From Hyphomicrobiales bacterium (GTDB lineage Bacteria > Pseudomonadota > Alphaproteobacteria > Rhizobiales > Beijerinckiaceae), in the NCBI GenBank assembly GCA_027483505.1, contig JAIXUP010000073.1:62001-126000 (forward strand): a stretch of 64,000 nt of DNA. The letters run 5' to 3'. The position numbers and the translations under genes were made by a program. The notes under the pieces were generated by a model. The model worked only from the letters and a program-made list of their open reading frames with translations. It made no database searches and was not told the origin of the DNA. Below, one piece after another: positions 44,407-53,890 of the stretch. Each line of letters begins with the position of its first letter. Positions within the stretch are counted from its first letter, which is position 1.

Positions 44407-45258
44407 ATGAGGACTGTCAAGACTATTCTGATGCTTGGACTGGCGGCTGTCGGCCTTGCGGCCTCGCCGATGTCCGCCGCCGCGCAAGGCGGCCTGCTCG
44501 CGGAGATCACGCAGCGCAAGGAACTCCGCTGCGCGACGTTCGCGGACGTGCCGCCCTTTGCGGCGCCCGATCCGAGGACCCGCGAGATGGTTGGCCACGA
44601 TGTCGACCTGTGCCGTGCCATCGCCCGGCGCTGGGGGGTCGAGGCGAAGGTCACGCCTGTCTCGGTTGAGGCGCGCGTACCGGAGGTCCGGCTTGGCCGC
44701 GTCGACCTGACCATCGCCAACCTTGCCTACACGCTGAGCCGTGCCGAACAGATCCAGTTCAGCGACCCGTACTATCTCGCCAAGGAGATGCTGGCGGTCC
44801 GCGCCAACGATTCGGGCCGAGCCAAGGCCGACTTCAAGGGCAAGCGGCTCGCCTCGACCCGCGGGTCGACGTCCGAACTCGCCATCCGCCTGAACGAATC
44901 CGAGCCGCTCACATTTGCCGATACGGGCTCCGCCTTCATGGCTGTGCAGCAGAACCGCGCCTTCGGCATCGTCGCCAACACCATGACGATCACCAAGCTC
45001 GTCAACGACTCGCAGACCGCTGGCGTTCCCATGCGGATGATCGAGGAGCCGATGGCCTTCCAGCCCATCGGTATCGGCATGAAGAAGGACGAGCCGGCGC
45101 TTCTCGCGCGTGTGAACGAGACGCTGGCCGCAATGGAGCGGGACGGTGAACTGACCGCGATCTGGGACAAGTGGCTTGGCCCCAGCACCGAATTCAAGAT
45201 GACGCGCACGGACAAGGTAACGCCATTCGCGCAACTGCAATTCACACCACTGCCCTGA
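44407..45258 (+). CDS. Amino acid ABC transporter substrate-binding protein (family 3)
   Basis: 283 residues from the ATG at 44407, which has AGGAGG 9 bp upstream; an ATG two codons earlier (44401) is only 3 bp from it. The signal peptide is hydrophobic residues about 6-20 ending SAAAQG. The mature protein is a family 3 periplasmic binding protein: KELRCATFADVPPFAAPD, GHDVDLCRAIARRWGV and the lobe-2 pattern FKGKRLASTRGSTSE. It is the last gene of the importer. Ligand unknown; the pxp genes nearby make 5-oxoproline or an amide amino acid likely. Confidence 0.85.
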   Translation: MRTVKTILMLGLAAVGLAASPMSAAAQGGLLAEITQRKELRCATFADVPPFAAPDPRTREMVGHDVDLCRAIARRWGVEAKVTPVSVEARVPEVRLGRVDLTIANLAYTLSRAEQIQFSDPYYLAKEMLAVRANDSGRAKADFKGKRLASTRGSTSELAIRLNESEPLTFADTGSAFMAVQQNRAFGIVANTMTITKLVNDSQTAGVPMRMIEEPMAFQPIGIGMKKDEPALLARVNETLAAMERDGELTAIWDKWLGPSTEFKMTRTDKVTPFAQLQFTPLP

Positions 45259-45266
45259 TGGCGGCA

Positions 45267-45300
45267 GCGGGTGGACGGGCGTTATACCCTGTCCACCCGC
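45267..45300 (+). terminator. Strong stem-loop between convergent genes
   Basis: GCGGGTGGAC and GTCCACCCGC form a 10-bp perfect stem, with an inner GGG/CCC closing the loop, starting 8 bp after the binding-protein stop. There is no U-run. It separates the amino acid operon from the convergent GGDEF-EAL gene and may serve both directions. Confidence 0.5.
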
Positions 45301-45384
45301 ACGGCGGCGCCGCCAGAGGGCACGCTGCGGTCAAGAGGCGACCCGTAGGGACAGAGTTCGAAAGCGCAGGCAACAGCCACGCGG

Positions 45385-48300
45385 TCAGGGCGTTGCGCGC
45401 GCCCCATCCGGCACGGTCGACGCAGTGTCGTGCTGCGGCGGGGCCCGGTGTCCGCTCTCTATGGCCCGCATCAGGTTTGCGGCTGCGGAGGCGGGCCGGC
45501 CCAGAAGGTAACCTTGCCCTTCCGTGCAGCCAAGTTCCTCGACAAGCCGCAACTGCGCCTCGGTTTCAATCCCCTCGGCGGTCGTCGTCATTGACAGTTC
45601 CTGGGCCAGTTTCACGATGGAACGGACGATTGCGAGGCTGTCCTGTTTCTGCGTGGCTTCGCGGACGAAGACCTGGTCGATCTTGATCTTGTCGAACGGA
45701 AAGCGGCGGATATGGTTGAGTGAGGAGAAGCCGACCCCGAAATCGTCGAGCGCGATCCGCACACCCAATGCCCGCAAGGCGAAAAGGTTGCGTTCGATGC
45801 GGGGGTCCTCGTCAAGGAGGGCGGACTCGGTGATCTCCAGCTCCAGCCGTCCGGGCTGCATGCCAGAGCTGGCCAGCGCCTCGCGCACCGCATCGGTGAG
45901 CGTTTCGCTCTTGAGCTGCACGGGAGAGACGTTGACCGCAATCCGCGGTTCATCCGGAAAAGCCGCCATGTCGATGCAGGCGCGCGCCAGGCACCACGCC
46001 CCGATCTCGTTGATCAGGCCGTTGCCCTCGGCAAGCGGCACAAAGACCGCCGGCGAGATGCGCCCCCGCTCCGGGTGGTTCCAGCGGATCAGCGCCTCAT
46101 GACCGGTTACACGGCCCGAACCGAGCGCGAAAATGGGTTGATAGTCGATTTCGAACTCGCCACGCTCAAGGCCGCTTCTGAGGTCGGCCTCAAGACGCAG
46201 TCGTTCCTCGAGTTTCTCCGCCATCTCGGATTGAAACACGCACACACGGTTGCGTCCTTGCGCCTTGGCCTCGTAGAGGGCCAGGTCTGCTTGCTTCAGG
46301 AGCAGGTCAGGATTGACATCGTGAAGCTCCGCGACGGCGACGCCGACGCTCGCGCCGACCGAAATCCGATGACCATCGATATTGAACTCTTCGCAGATGA
46401 CCTTGATGAAGCGGGCGCCCAGTGCCTCCGCCATCAGCAAGGCCGAGGGCGCGGTCAGGACAACCGCGAATTCGTCGCCGCCCAGGCGTGCGATCGCGTC
46501 GCCTGGCCTGAGGCAGTTCTTGAGCCGCGCCGCGACAGCAACCAGCAGGGCGTCCCCGAGCGGATGTCCGAGCGTGTCATTGACCTCCTTGAAGCGGTCA
46601 AGATCGAGATAGAGCAGCGCCACGCCTGCTCCCGCCGGACGCTCGGCCACGAGGGCCATTTCCAATTCGTGTCTGAAGACGGTCCTGTTTTGCAGCTTCG
46701 TGAGGGGATCATGGTGGGCCAGATAACAGATCCGCCGTTCCGCGCGCTGCCGGTCCGTGACATCCTCGTAGGTTGCGACAAAGCCGCCGGCAGGCATGGG
46801 CCGCTGCATCACCGCAAGGGCGCGGTCCTTCTCGCCCTCAATCATCTGCTCATCCAGCCCATATGCCCGAGCAACGGCCAATTGCCAGTCCACGATGGCA
46901 TCCGCCGTGGCGGCGAACGCCCCCCTGGAGACCTTCACGATTCCGAAGACGTCGCGGAGCGTCCTGGCTTCGAGGTCAAGCGCACGGTCGATGTCGAACA
47001 GCTCACGGAAGCGGCCGTTCGCGACGATGATGCGGCCATCCGTATCGACCATCAGCAGGCCTTGCGTCATGTTGTTGAGGGCGGCGTCGAAGAGTTTCGT
47101 CCGTGTCTCCCGTTCTTCAAGCATGATGCCGACCTTCCCGTTCGCGTCGGCAAGGTCATTGAGCGCTTTCTTGAAAGCCGTGATGTCAGTCCGGATGCCG
47201 ACATAGCCGCCGCTCGCGGTCTTGCGTTCGGTCACCAGCAGCCAGCGGCCGTCCGGCAGCAGCCGCTCGAACGAGCCCTCCGCCGATTGCCGCCATGCAA
47301 TCATCTCGTCCACGAAGCGGTCGATGTCATCTCCGGCCTGCGGGTACTGGCCCGCGAGCGCGCCACCCCGCATGACGTCGGCGAAAAGTGCGCCCGGAAC
47401 GATGAAAGGAGCGCTCAGGCGATAGAGGTCACGATAGGTGTCATTGCAGGTCACGAGGCGATCATGGGCGTCCCACATCACGAAGCCGTCCGACATGGCT
47501 TCGACCGCGTCCTCGAGCATGGCCCTGGTTCGCCGGCTCTCGGCGTCGAGGCGCCCCTGCCGGTGCATGCCGAAGGAGACCAGGCCGGCAAGCAGCATCA
47601 GGGCGAGACATCCGCCCGAAACCGCCCAGCCAAGATGGGTGCGATCACGCTTCCAGTCCGCCAGCGCAGCGTGGCGGTCGAGAGCCACACGGACCACGAG
47701 CTCGGAGTATAGCGTGGTCTTCACCGCGGTGATCGGCGCGGCATCAGGGTCCGCCATGGAGCCGTCGGGCTCGCCGCCAGAGCCTTCGAGCCCGAGCACA
47801 TCAGCCGCGCTTCTCCCAACGGCGTCCTCGCGCTGCGGCAATTGCGCGAGAACAATTCCGTTGCCGCGCTCAAGCATCACCACCACCCCGGCGCGGTCCG
47901 CGAGGGTTGAGAGCGGCGTCGTGATCAGGCCGGTCGGAACTTCAGCCGCGACATAGGCTTCGGGGAGGCCCTGGACTTTCGAGCGCCGGACCACATAGAC
48001 GACCCAGTCGCCGGTTGCGGGATTGCGCAGCGGGCCGATGATCGCGCCGGCTCCGGTTCCGGACAGCAGCAGGACCGTCTCCAGGTCCGCGGGGAAGAGC
48101 CGGTTTGTCGGCAGGCGGCGGGCGGCGGCGCGGATTTGTCCGTGCCTGTCCATCAGGAACAGGTCGCGAAAGGCGAAGGCCTGATAGCTGAGGAAGCGCA
48201 GGCCGCGTGCGGCCCCCTGCTCGTCGAACTCCGCCGCGCCCACATCGGAAGGGCCGCTCAGCAACAGCTGGACAGAGGCCAGAGCGCCATCGACCTGAAG

Positions 48301-48537
48301 CAGTTGGCGATTGACGATGGCCTCGGCTGCGGTGGCCAGTTGCTCGACGGCCTTCTCGGCACTGTGCAGGTAGCGCGATCGATGTTGTTCCGAAAAAACT
48401 GCGGCGCCCCACACGGTCGCGCAGACGAGAGTGGCCGCCCCGACAACGGGAATGACCGCCACAGAGCGCCACCAGGGCGTGTGCCGACCGTGACCGACGG
48501 AGCGCTCAGGCGCAGTCAAGACAGCATCACTGGCCAA
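45385..48537 (-). CDS. Membrane GGDEF-EAL protein (c-di-GMP cyclase/phosphodiesterase) with PAS domains
   Basis: About 1,050 residues. Two membrane helices (about 25-47 and 300-322) flank a periplasmic sensor region of about 250 residues. Two PAS-like domains follow (about 340-455, 475-590), then GGDEF (about 600-765; LGGDEFAVV intact, with HHDPLTKLQNR at its start) and EAL (about 780-1025; EALIRW, NVSPVQL, LDDFGVGFSSL, AEGIET and GCTEGQGYLLGRP all present). Both catalytic sites look intact, so it could make or degrade c-di-GMP. The start is uncertain: the upstream-most codon is TTG (48537), which overlaps the DctP-like gene stop by 11 bp, and no clear ribosome binding site is visible; a later GTG is possible. 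Confidence 0.85.
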   Translation of the reverse strand: MASDAVLTAPERSVGHGRHTPWWRSVAVIPVVGAATLVCATVWGAAVFSEQHRSRYLHSAEKAVEQLATAAEAIVNRQLLQVDGALASVQLLLSGPSDVGAAEFDEQGAARGLRFLSYQAFAFRDLFLMDRHGQIRAAARRLPTNRLFPADLETVLLLSGTGAGAIIGPLRNPATGDWVVYVVRRSKVQGLPEAYVAAEVPTGLITTPLSTLADRAGVVVMLERGNGIVLAQLPQREDAVGRSAADVLGLEGSGGEPDGSMADPDAAPITAVKTTLYSELVVRVALDRHAALADWKRDRTHLGWAVSGGCLALMLLAGLVSFGMHRQGRLDAESRRTRAMLEDAVEAMSDGFVMWDAHDRLVTCNDTYRDLYRLSAPFIVPGALFADVMRGGALAGQYPQAGDDIDRFVDEMIAWRQSAEGSFERLLPDGRWLLVTERKTASGGYVGIRTDITAFKKALNDLADANGKVGIMLEERETRTKLFDAALNNMTQGLLMVDTDGRIIVANGRFRELFDIDRALDLEARTLRDVFGIVKVSRGAFAATADAIVDWQLAVARAYGLDEQMIEGEKDRALAVMQRPMPAGGFVATYEDVTDRQRAERRICYLAHHDPLTKLQNRTVFRHELEMALVAERPAGAGVALLYLDLDRFKEVNDTLGHPLGDALLVAVAARLKNCLRPGDAIARLGGDEFAVVLTAPSALLMAEALGARFIKVICEEFNIDGHRISVGASVGVAVAELHDVNPDLLLKQADLALYEAKAQGRNRVCVFQSEMAEKLEERLRLEADLRSGLERGEFEIDYQPIFALGSGRVTGHEALIRWNHPERGRISPAVFVPLAEGNGLINEIGAWCLARACIDMAAFPDEPRIAVNVSPVQLKSETLTDAVREALASSGMQPGRLELEITESALLDEDPRIERNLFALRALGVRIALDDFGVGFSSLNHIRRFPFDKIKIDQVFVREATQKQDSLAIVRSIVKLAQELSMTTTAEGIETEAQLRLVEELGCTEGQGYLLGRPASAAANLMRAIESGHRAPPQHDTASTVPDGARATP

Positions 48538-49699
48538 CGGGCTGCACGCCGGGTCGGCCCGCGCCCTCCATCGCTGTCACGGGCCGGCTGCCAAGGAAGA
48601 TGCCGTGGAGCGGAGCCAATGTCCGATCCCAGACATCAGCACAGTCCGGTCCGCAACGCTCGATCCAGCGCGGCAGCACGGCGTCCCTCAAGATGCGTTG
48701 ACGGACGGCGTTATCCTCGGGCGTGACTGGCACGATGGCGAGTCGCGCGGCGCGCCCCGACGCGCAGGCCATTCGACCGGCATTGCACGCGATGCCATTT
48801 ACCGTGTCCTGATCGGCGGACGCCCAGATTCGTGCCTCGAGCCCCGCGATGCCCTTGCGCATCACCTCCCGCAGGTCCGGTGGCATGGCTTCCCACGCTG
48901 CGGAATTCGCCCCAAAGATCGACAGGCCCCAACTGATCGCCATGGCATGCATGTGGGTCGTGACATCCGTCAGCCCGATTTCATTGCCGCTGAGGGTTCC
49001 TGTCACGGCGCAATCGACCATGCCGCGCGAGACGGACCCCACGATCTCGGCAAAGGGAACGATCACGGGGGTCGCGCCGAGACGTTCGAGCATTTCCGAT
49101 TGACTGACAGACGATGTGCGCACGCGTCGGCCAGCGAGGTCGGCAAGGCCGGTAAAGGCCCTTCGGCAATAGACGACTTGCGCCGGATAGGTGTAGATCC
49201 CGAGCAGTTCCACATCGTAGCGCTTGCGCAGCAGCCCAGCGAGATGGGGCCGATAGGCATCGACCGTGCGCTTGAGCGTGGCGAGATCGGGGTTGAGGCC
49301 TGGCAGGTCCACCGCATTGAGTTCCGGTTCGTCGCCGGAAACCAAGGCAAGCAAGGCCGTGCCGAAAGGCACCACGCCGAGCCGCATGAGCTGAAGCATG
49401 TCCTGGCCGCGCAGGCCGCTGCGGTCGAACGGATGGACGGTCGCCGTCAGCCGCCCGCCCGACAACTGCTCCAGTTCCCTGGTCCAGAAGGGGAGTTCGA
49501 AGCGGACATGTTGGGTGATGCCCGCAAGGCCGCCCACGACGCGCAGCCGGTGTGGTTCCGGCGCCGCTTCACTGGCAGCCGCCGGGTTCCCAACCAATGC
49601 CGCTGCTGACAACAGCGCAGCCATGCTGGCAAGCCGGGCTGCAACGGCGATGCGCCGGGCGCCGACACCAAGGCGGCTTGTACTGAACAAACTGGTCAT
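48527..49699 (-). CDS. DctP-type TRAP solute-binding protein
   Basis: 390 residues with an N-terminal signal peptide (hydrophobic about 20-37, AAAS cleavage region). The mature part has TRAP-binding-protein features: FWTRELEQLSGGRLTATVHP, RRAFTGLADLAGRRVRTSS with the conserved ligand-binding Arg, and the hinge GATPVIVPFAEIVGSVSRGMVDCAVTG. No TRAP permease genes (dctQM) are adjacent; the only partner is the GGDEF-EAL gene whose start it overlaps. It more likely feeds a signal to that sensor's periplasmic domain than a transporter. Two Cys pairs near the C-terminus (CGPDC and GIACNAGRMAC) are unusual. Confidence 0.82.
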   Translation of the reverse strand: MTSLFSTSRLGVGARRIAVAARLASMAALLSAAALVGNPAAASEAAPEPHRLRVVGGLAGITQHVRFELPFWTRELEQLSGGRLTATVHPFDRSGLRGQDMLQLMRLGVVPFGTALLALVSGDEPELNAVDLPGLNPDLATLKRTVDAYRPHLAGLLRKRYDVELLGIYTYPAQVVYCRRAFTGLADLAGRRVRTSSVSQSEMLERLGATPVIVPFAEIVGSVSRGMVDCAVTGTLSGNEIGLTDVTTHMHAMAISWGLSIFGANSAAWEAMPPDLREVMRKGIAGLEARIWASADQDTVNGIACNAGRMACASGRAARLAIVPVTPEDNAVRQRILRDAVLPRWIERCGPDCADVWDRTLAPLHGIFLGSRPVTAMEGAGRPGVQPVGQ

Positions 49700-49972
49700 C
49701 GGCGCGATTCCCTTGGAGTGTCGGCAGCGATGGAAGCTTGCAGGAAGCCATTATCTTTCAGTAAACAAAGCCGTTTTTCCGTCTTCCTGCCAACGTATCG
49801 TAAAGAATCCCGCAATTTTCTGCGGCTCCAGGCGGGCGATCGCGCTGGCTCTGCCGACGTGGCGCGCCTTTCTGCCTGATTGTAGCAAGCCCTTAGCCGA
49901 CACAGTTTGGGCGGCGGCCGGCGTGCCGGCGATTGCGGTTGCAAAGCTGCCGGTGCCGCTCGACCAGCGCCG
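49700..49972. other. Intergenic region between the ABC operon and the DctP-like gene
   Basis: About 270 bp, with A/T-rich stretches at 49750-49815 unlike the surrounding genes; this is probably the promoter region of the minus-strand dctP-GGDEF pair. A small hairpin (CCGCA/TGCGG, 49810-49825) followed on the minus strand by GATTCTTT could end the upstream ABC operon. An 82-codon frame at 49696-49944 has no protein-like character. Confidence 0.4.
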
Positions 49973-50845
49973 TCAGGCGTAGCGGCGGCGGATCAGCAGG
50001 CTCGAAGCGACGGTGAGGATCAGCGTCACCGTCATCAGGATGAAGGAGACGGCGCCGCCGAATGGCCAGTTGTTCTGTTGGGCGAAAGTGGAGAAGACCA
50101 GCGGCCCCATGGTCTGGAACTTCGGCCCGCCCAGCAGCACAGGGGTCGCATAGGCGTTCATCGCCAGGATGAAAGTCAGGATCACGCCGGCGAGAATACC
50201 GGGCAGCGCCAGCGGGAACAGAACCCGTATCGCCATCGTCATGGGCGGCGCGCCGAGCGAGAAGGCGGCTTCCTCGACGTTGCGGTCTATGCCCTCGATC
50301 ACGCTCTGCAGGGTCAGCACCATGAAAGGCATGTTGACCGCGATGATGCCGATGACCACCGCCATCTCGGTATACATGATCTCGATCGGCACGGAGATCA
50401 GGCCCATGCCCATCAGGCTCGCATTGACGAAACCCTTCGATCCAAAGGCGACCATCCAGCCCGCCGCGCGCACAGCATTGCCGACAAACAGCGGCAGCAC
50501 GATTGCCATGACCAGAAGGTTCTTGTGGCGCGACTGGGTCCGCGCCAGCACATAGGCGAGCGGAAAGCCGAAGATCAGGCAGAAAATCGTGCAGGCGACC
50601 GCGACGCGGACGGTCCGCCACAGCACCTGCAGGTAGAATGGGTCAGTGAAGAACTTGACGTAGTTGGCGATGGTGAGCGCATCGACCATCAGCTTGCCCG
50701 GAACGAAGGCGTTCAGGCTGTAGCGGAAGAGGATCGCGATCGGCACGAGCAGGCCGATCGCGACGAAGATGGTGGCGGGCACGAGCAGGCCCGCCGCCGT
50801 GAGGTTTCCTGGCTCACCGACCGGTCGTTGTGAAACATGCGCCAT
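49973..50845 (-). CDS. Spermidine/putrescine-type ABC transporter permease (PotB-like)
   Basis: 290 residues with about six helices. The EAA loop is VEEAAFSLGAPPMTMAIRVLFPLALP and the stretch PLFVGNAVRAAGWMVAF is typical of PotB-type permeases. It is the last gene of the five-gene operon that starts with the amidohydrolase, and lies 19 bp after the binding-protein gene. Confidence 0.85.
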   Translation of the reverse strand: MAHVSQRPVGEPGNLTAAGLLVPATIFVAIGLLVPIAILFRYSLNAFVPGKLMVDALTIANYVKFFTDPFYLQVLWRTVRVAVACTIFCLIFGFPLAYVLARTQSRHKNLLVMAIVLPLFVGNAVRAAGWMVAFGSKGFVNASLMGMGLISVPIEIMYTEMAVVIGIIAVNMPFMVLTLQSVIEGIDRNVEEAAFSLGAPPMTMAIRVLFPLALPGILAGVILTFILAMNAYATPVLLGGPKFQTMGPLVFSTFAQQNNWPFGGAVSFILMTVTLILTVASSLLIRRRYA

Positions 50846-50864
50846 GGCGAGCCGCCGTCCCGGA

Positions 50865-51929
50865 TCAGCCCTTGAAAACCTTGTCCCACCACTCCTTCAT
50901 CGCGGCGTCGTTCTGCGCGAGGAAGGCGTAGTCGATATCCTTCATCTTCTTGTTCTCCTCCTCGGTGAAGCCGATGCGCTTCTGGAGTTCGGGGGCGACG
51001 GCAGCTGTCGTCACGGTCGGATTGAAGCCCATGTCGATGGCGAAGTTCTCCTGCGCGCCCTTTTCCAGCATGGCGTCCATGTAGGCGTAGGCTGCGGCCT
51101 TGTTGGGCGCATTCTTCGGGATCATGAAGCCCGAGACATAGGCCAGGGCGCCCTCGCTCGGGGCAATGGAATCCACCGGGATGCTGGCATTCTGCCACTG
51201 CACGGCGCGGGCCCTCCACATCATGCCGATGCTGATCTCCTCGGTCTTCAGCGCCTGGGCGAAGGCCTCGTTGGTCGGATAGATGCGTGCGCCGGCACGC
51301 TTGGCGGCGAGCAGCAGTTCCTTGCCTTTCTCCAGGCTCGTCATGTCGCCGGTGGCGGCGAGGCCAGCAGCCAGCATCACGAACTGGTACTGGATGTCGA
51401 TGAAGCCGAGCTTGTTGCCGTATTTCGGATCGAAGCAATCCTTGTAGCTCGTGGGCGCGGGGGTCACGAGTTTCGGGTTGTACACCACGACCTTGCCGGA
51501 GATGATGTGGCCGACGCCGAACGGATACCGCGCGATCGGAATGATGTTGCCGGCGTTCTTGAGCTTGGAATAGTCGATCGGCTCGGCGACGCCGGCCGCA
51601 TCCATCTCGAACATCTGCGCGGCCGACAGGCCCTGGATGTCGGTCGTTCCACGCGGCAGTCGGCGCTCGGCGACCATCTTGGCCCGGCGCGGTGCATCCG
51701 ACGCCTGGTCCTGAACGACCTCGAAGCCCTTCGGCTTGAGGAACGGCTCCTCGACATTCTTGGAAAGCAGGCGGGCATAATCTCCGCCCCATGTGCCGAC
51801 GACGACGCGGCCTGCGGCCTGCGCTGCGGCCTCGCTGGCCCCTGCAGCCGGCAGCAGCGCTCCCGCCGCTGTGAGGCCGAGGCCCTTCAGCGTCGCGCGC
51901 CTGTCAATTCCCTTTATGAAATTCGACAT
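50865..51929 (-). CDS. Polyamine-type ABC transporter substrate-binding protein (PotD family)
   Basis: 354 residues from the ATG at 51929 (GGAG 8 bp upstream). The Tat signal is DRRATLKGLGLTAAGALL, with cleavage after AAAQA. The mature protein begins VVVGTWGGDYARLLSKN, a family hallmark, and has PTSYKDCFDPKYGNKLGF and the Trp-rich WRARAVQW segment, probably the ligand pocket. It resembles PotD/PotF-like extracellular binding proteins of family 1 whose ligands range from polyamines to opines and small peptides. A Tat signal implies folding before export. Confidence 0.85.
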   Translation of the reverse strand: MSNFIKGIDRRATLKGLGLTAAGALLPAAGASEAAAQAAGRVVVGTWGGDYARLLSKNVEEPFLKPKGFEVVQDQASDAPRRAKMVAERRLPRGTTDIQGLSAAQMFEMDAAGVAEPIDYSKLKNAGNIIPIARYPFGVGHIISGKVVVYNPKLVTPAPTSYKDCFDPKYGNKLGFIDIQYQFVMLAAGLAATGDMTSLEKGKELLLAAKRAGARIYPTNEAFAQALKTEEISIGMMWRARAVQWQNASIPVDSIAPSEGALAYVSGFMIPKNAPNKAAAYAYMDAMLEKGAQENFAIDMGFNPTVTTAAVAPELQKRIGFTEEENKKMKDIDYAFLAQNDAAMKEWWDKVFKG

Positions 51930-51977
51930 ATCGACTTCTCCCTTTTTGTGTCTCACTTGGCGGCGGATGCCGCAGGT

Positions 51978-53039
51978 TCAAATTGCCTCGCGCGGAAAGA
52001 CGAGACATGCCGAGGCTGGCCAGCCAACCTCGATGGCATCGCCGACGGCCGGAGCAAGGCCGTCGGATCTGTTGGGAACCTGCACCACGACATGGTCTGT
52101 GGCGTTCAGGCGTACATGGACGTCGAGCATTGCGCCCAGATAGGACACGAAACTGACCGCTCCCGGTACATGATTGTCGAGCCCATGGGCGGCGGGTCCC
52201 AGCGTAAGCCGCTCGGGCCGCAGCGCGATGGTTGCCGGACCCTTCACGGCCGAGGCAGGGCAGGTGAGCACGAGCCCCCCGTCGGAGCGGAAGGCGCCGG
52301 GCGCCGTGACGGTGCCGGCGATCATCGTGGAGCGGCCGACGAAGTCCGCGACGAACAGGTCGGCGGGGCGCTCGTAAAGGTCAGACTGCGTGCCAAGCTG
52401 GCGCACCGCGCCGTCGGACATGACGACCAGCCGGTCGGCCATGGTCAGGGCCTCCTCCTGGTCATGGGTCACCATCACCGTGGTCAGGCCGGTCTGCTGC
52501 TGAAGCGCCCGGATTTCAAGGCGCACCTGCAGGCGGAGCTTTGCGTCGAGATTCGACAGCGGTTCGTCAAGTAGCAGGACGTCGGGCCGGATGACCAGCG
52601 CGCGGGCAAGGGCCACGCGTTGCTGCTGCCCGCCGGACAACTGACGGGGGTAGCGCTCGCCAAAGCCGTCGAGCCTGACAAGGCGCAGGGCCTCGGCGAC
52701 CCTCGGAGCGACCTCGCTGCGAGCCGTCTTCCGCATCTCGAGCCCGAAGGCGACGTTCTGCGCGACAGTCATGTGGGGAAACAGGGCGTAGCTCTGGAAG
52801 ACGAGGCCTGCATTGCGCTTCCAGGGCGGCAGGCCGGTGATGTCCTGGTCGCCGATGCGGATCGACCCGCCGCTCGGTGGCACGAAGCCCGCGATCATGC
52901 GCAGCGTAGTGGTCTTTCCGCAGCCGGATGGGCCCAGCAGCACGAGAAACTCGCCATCCCTGACATCGAGCGAAACGGATTTGACCACGGCGACGTCGCC
53001 ATAGCTCTTGGTCAGTCCGTCGAGGGTCAGTGAGGCCAT
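51978..53039 (-). CDS. Polyamine-type ABC transporter ATP-binding protein (PotA family)
   Basis: 353 residues. Walker A GPSGCGKTT, Q-loop VFQSYALFPHM, signature LSGGQQQR, Walker [16 protein letters not shown] and switch His in THDQEEALTMADR are intact. The C-terminal TOBE-like domain occupies about residues 240-350. It lies between the second permease (3 bp upstream) and the binding protein (48 bp downstream). Confidence 0.87.
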   Translation of the reverse strand: MASLTLDGLTKSYGDVAVVKSVSLDVRDGEFLVLLGPSGCGKTTTLRMIAGFVPPSGGSIRIGDQDITGLPPWKRNAGLVFQSYALFPHMTVAQNVAFGLEMRKTARSEVAPRVAEALRLVRLDGFGERYPRQLSGGQQQRVALARALVIRPDVLLLDEPLSNLDAKLRLQVRLEIRALQQQTGLTTVMVTHDQEEALTMADRLVVMSDGAVRQLGTQSDLYERPADLFVADFVGRSTMIAGTVTAPGAFRSDGGLVLTCPASAVKGPATIALRPERLTLGPAAHGLDNHVPGAVSFVSYLGAMLDVHVRLNATDHVVVQVPNRSDGLAPAVGDAIEVGWPASACLVFPREAI

Positions 53040-53042
53040 GGA

Positions 53043-53858
53043 TCAGACAACTCGGGCAAGCTTGACGTAGCGGTCGGTGATGATCATCGCCGCCGCGATG
53101 AGGACGATCTGGAGGACGGAGACGGCGGCAACGGTCGGATCGATCTTCCATTCCAGATACTGGAGGATGGCGATCGGCAGCGTGATGCGTCCCGGCCCCA
53201 CGAGAAACAGGCTCATCTCAAGATTGCCGAAGGACGTCACGAAGCCGAACAGCGCACCCGCCACAACGCCGGGCCGGATGGCCGGCAAGGTCACCCGGAA
53301 GAAGGTCGTCCACTGGTTGGCGCCGAGGCTCTGGGCCGCCTCCTCCGCCGCCCGGTCAAGCCCCGCGAGGCTCGCCGTCACGAGACGCACCGTCCACGGT
53401 ATGACGATGAGCGTGTGTCCCGCGACAAGGCCACCGAGCGAGCCCAGGATCGGCAGGCCCGTTGCGATCTCCGTCTCGATCTGGAAGACATAGATCGCCG
53501 TGCCCATGACCACGCCGGGCACGACCAGCGGGAGCAGCAGAAACTGGTTCATCACGGCGTTGCCGGCAAACTGCCTGCGCGCCAGAATGAGGCTCGCCGG
53601 CACCGCCAGGGCAAGGCCGATGGCGGTCGCCGCCACCGCAACCTGCATGCTTGTCCACAGTCCCGTGACAAAGTTCCGGTTGTTCGCGATGGCGCCGAAC
53701 CATTTCAGCGAATAGCCCTCCGGCGGAAAGGAGGGAATTTCCTGCGCGAAGAATGCCAGCCAGGTGACGAAGACCAGCGGCATGAGGATGAAGCTGAGCG
53801 TCAGATAGGCGACGCCATGAAGCGCCACCCTCCCTGCGAGCCGTCCATCCGCCATCAT
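53043..53858 (-). CDS. Polyamine-type ABC transporter permease (PotC-like)
   Basis: 271 residues with about six helices. EAA loop AEEAAQSLGANQWTTFFRVTLP; the FAQEIPSFPPEGYSLKWF segment after helix 1 is typical of PotC. It starts 32 bp after the amidohydrolase stop and is followed by the ATPase gene. Two consecutive ATGs (53858, 53855) make the exact start uncertain by one codon. Confidence 0.85.
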   Translation of the reverse strand: MMADGRLAGRVALHGVAYLTLSFILMPLVFVTWLAFFAQEIPSFPPEGYSLKWFGAIANNRNFVTGLWTSMQVAVAATAIGLALAVPASLILARRQFAGNAVMNQFLLLPLVVPGVVMGTAIYVFQIETEIATGLPILGSLGGLVAGHTLIVIPWTVRLVTASLAGLDRAAEEAAQSLGANQWTTFFRVTLPAIRPGVVAGALFGFVTSFGNLEMSLFLVGPGRITLPIAILQYLEWKIDPTVAAVSVLQIVLIAAAMIITDRYVKLARVV

Positions 53859-53890
53859 GCCGTCGGTTCTCCCATGCGGACCTTGCCCTG

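Noticed and set aside
49696-49944. 82-codon minus-strand frame upstream of the DctP-like gene
   Set aside because: It overlaps the A/T-rich promoter region, and lacks a ribosome binding site and any protein-like pattern.
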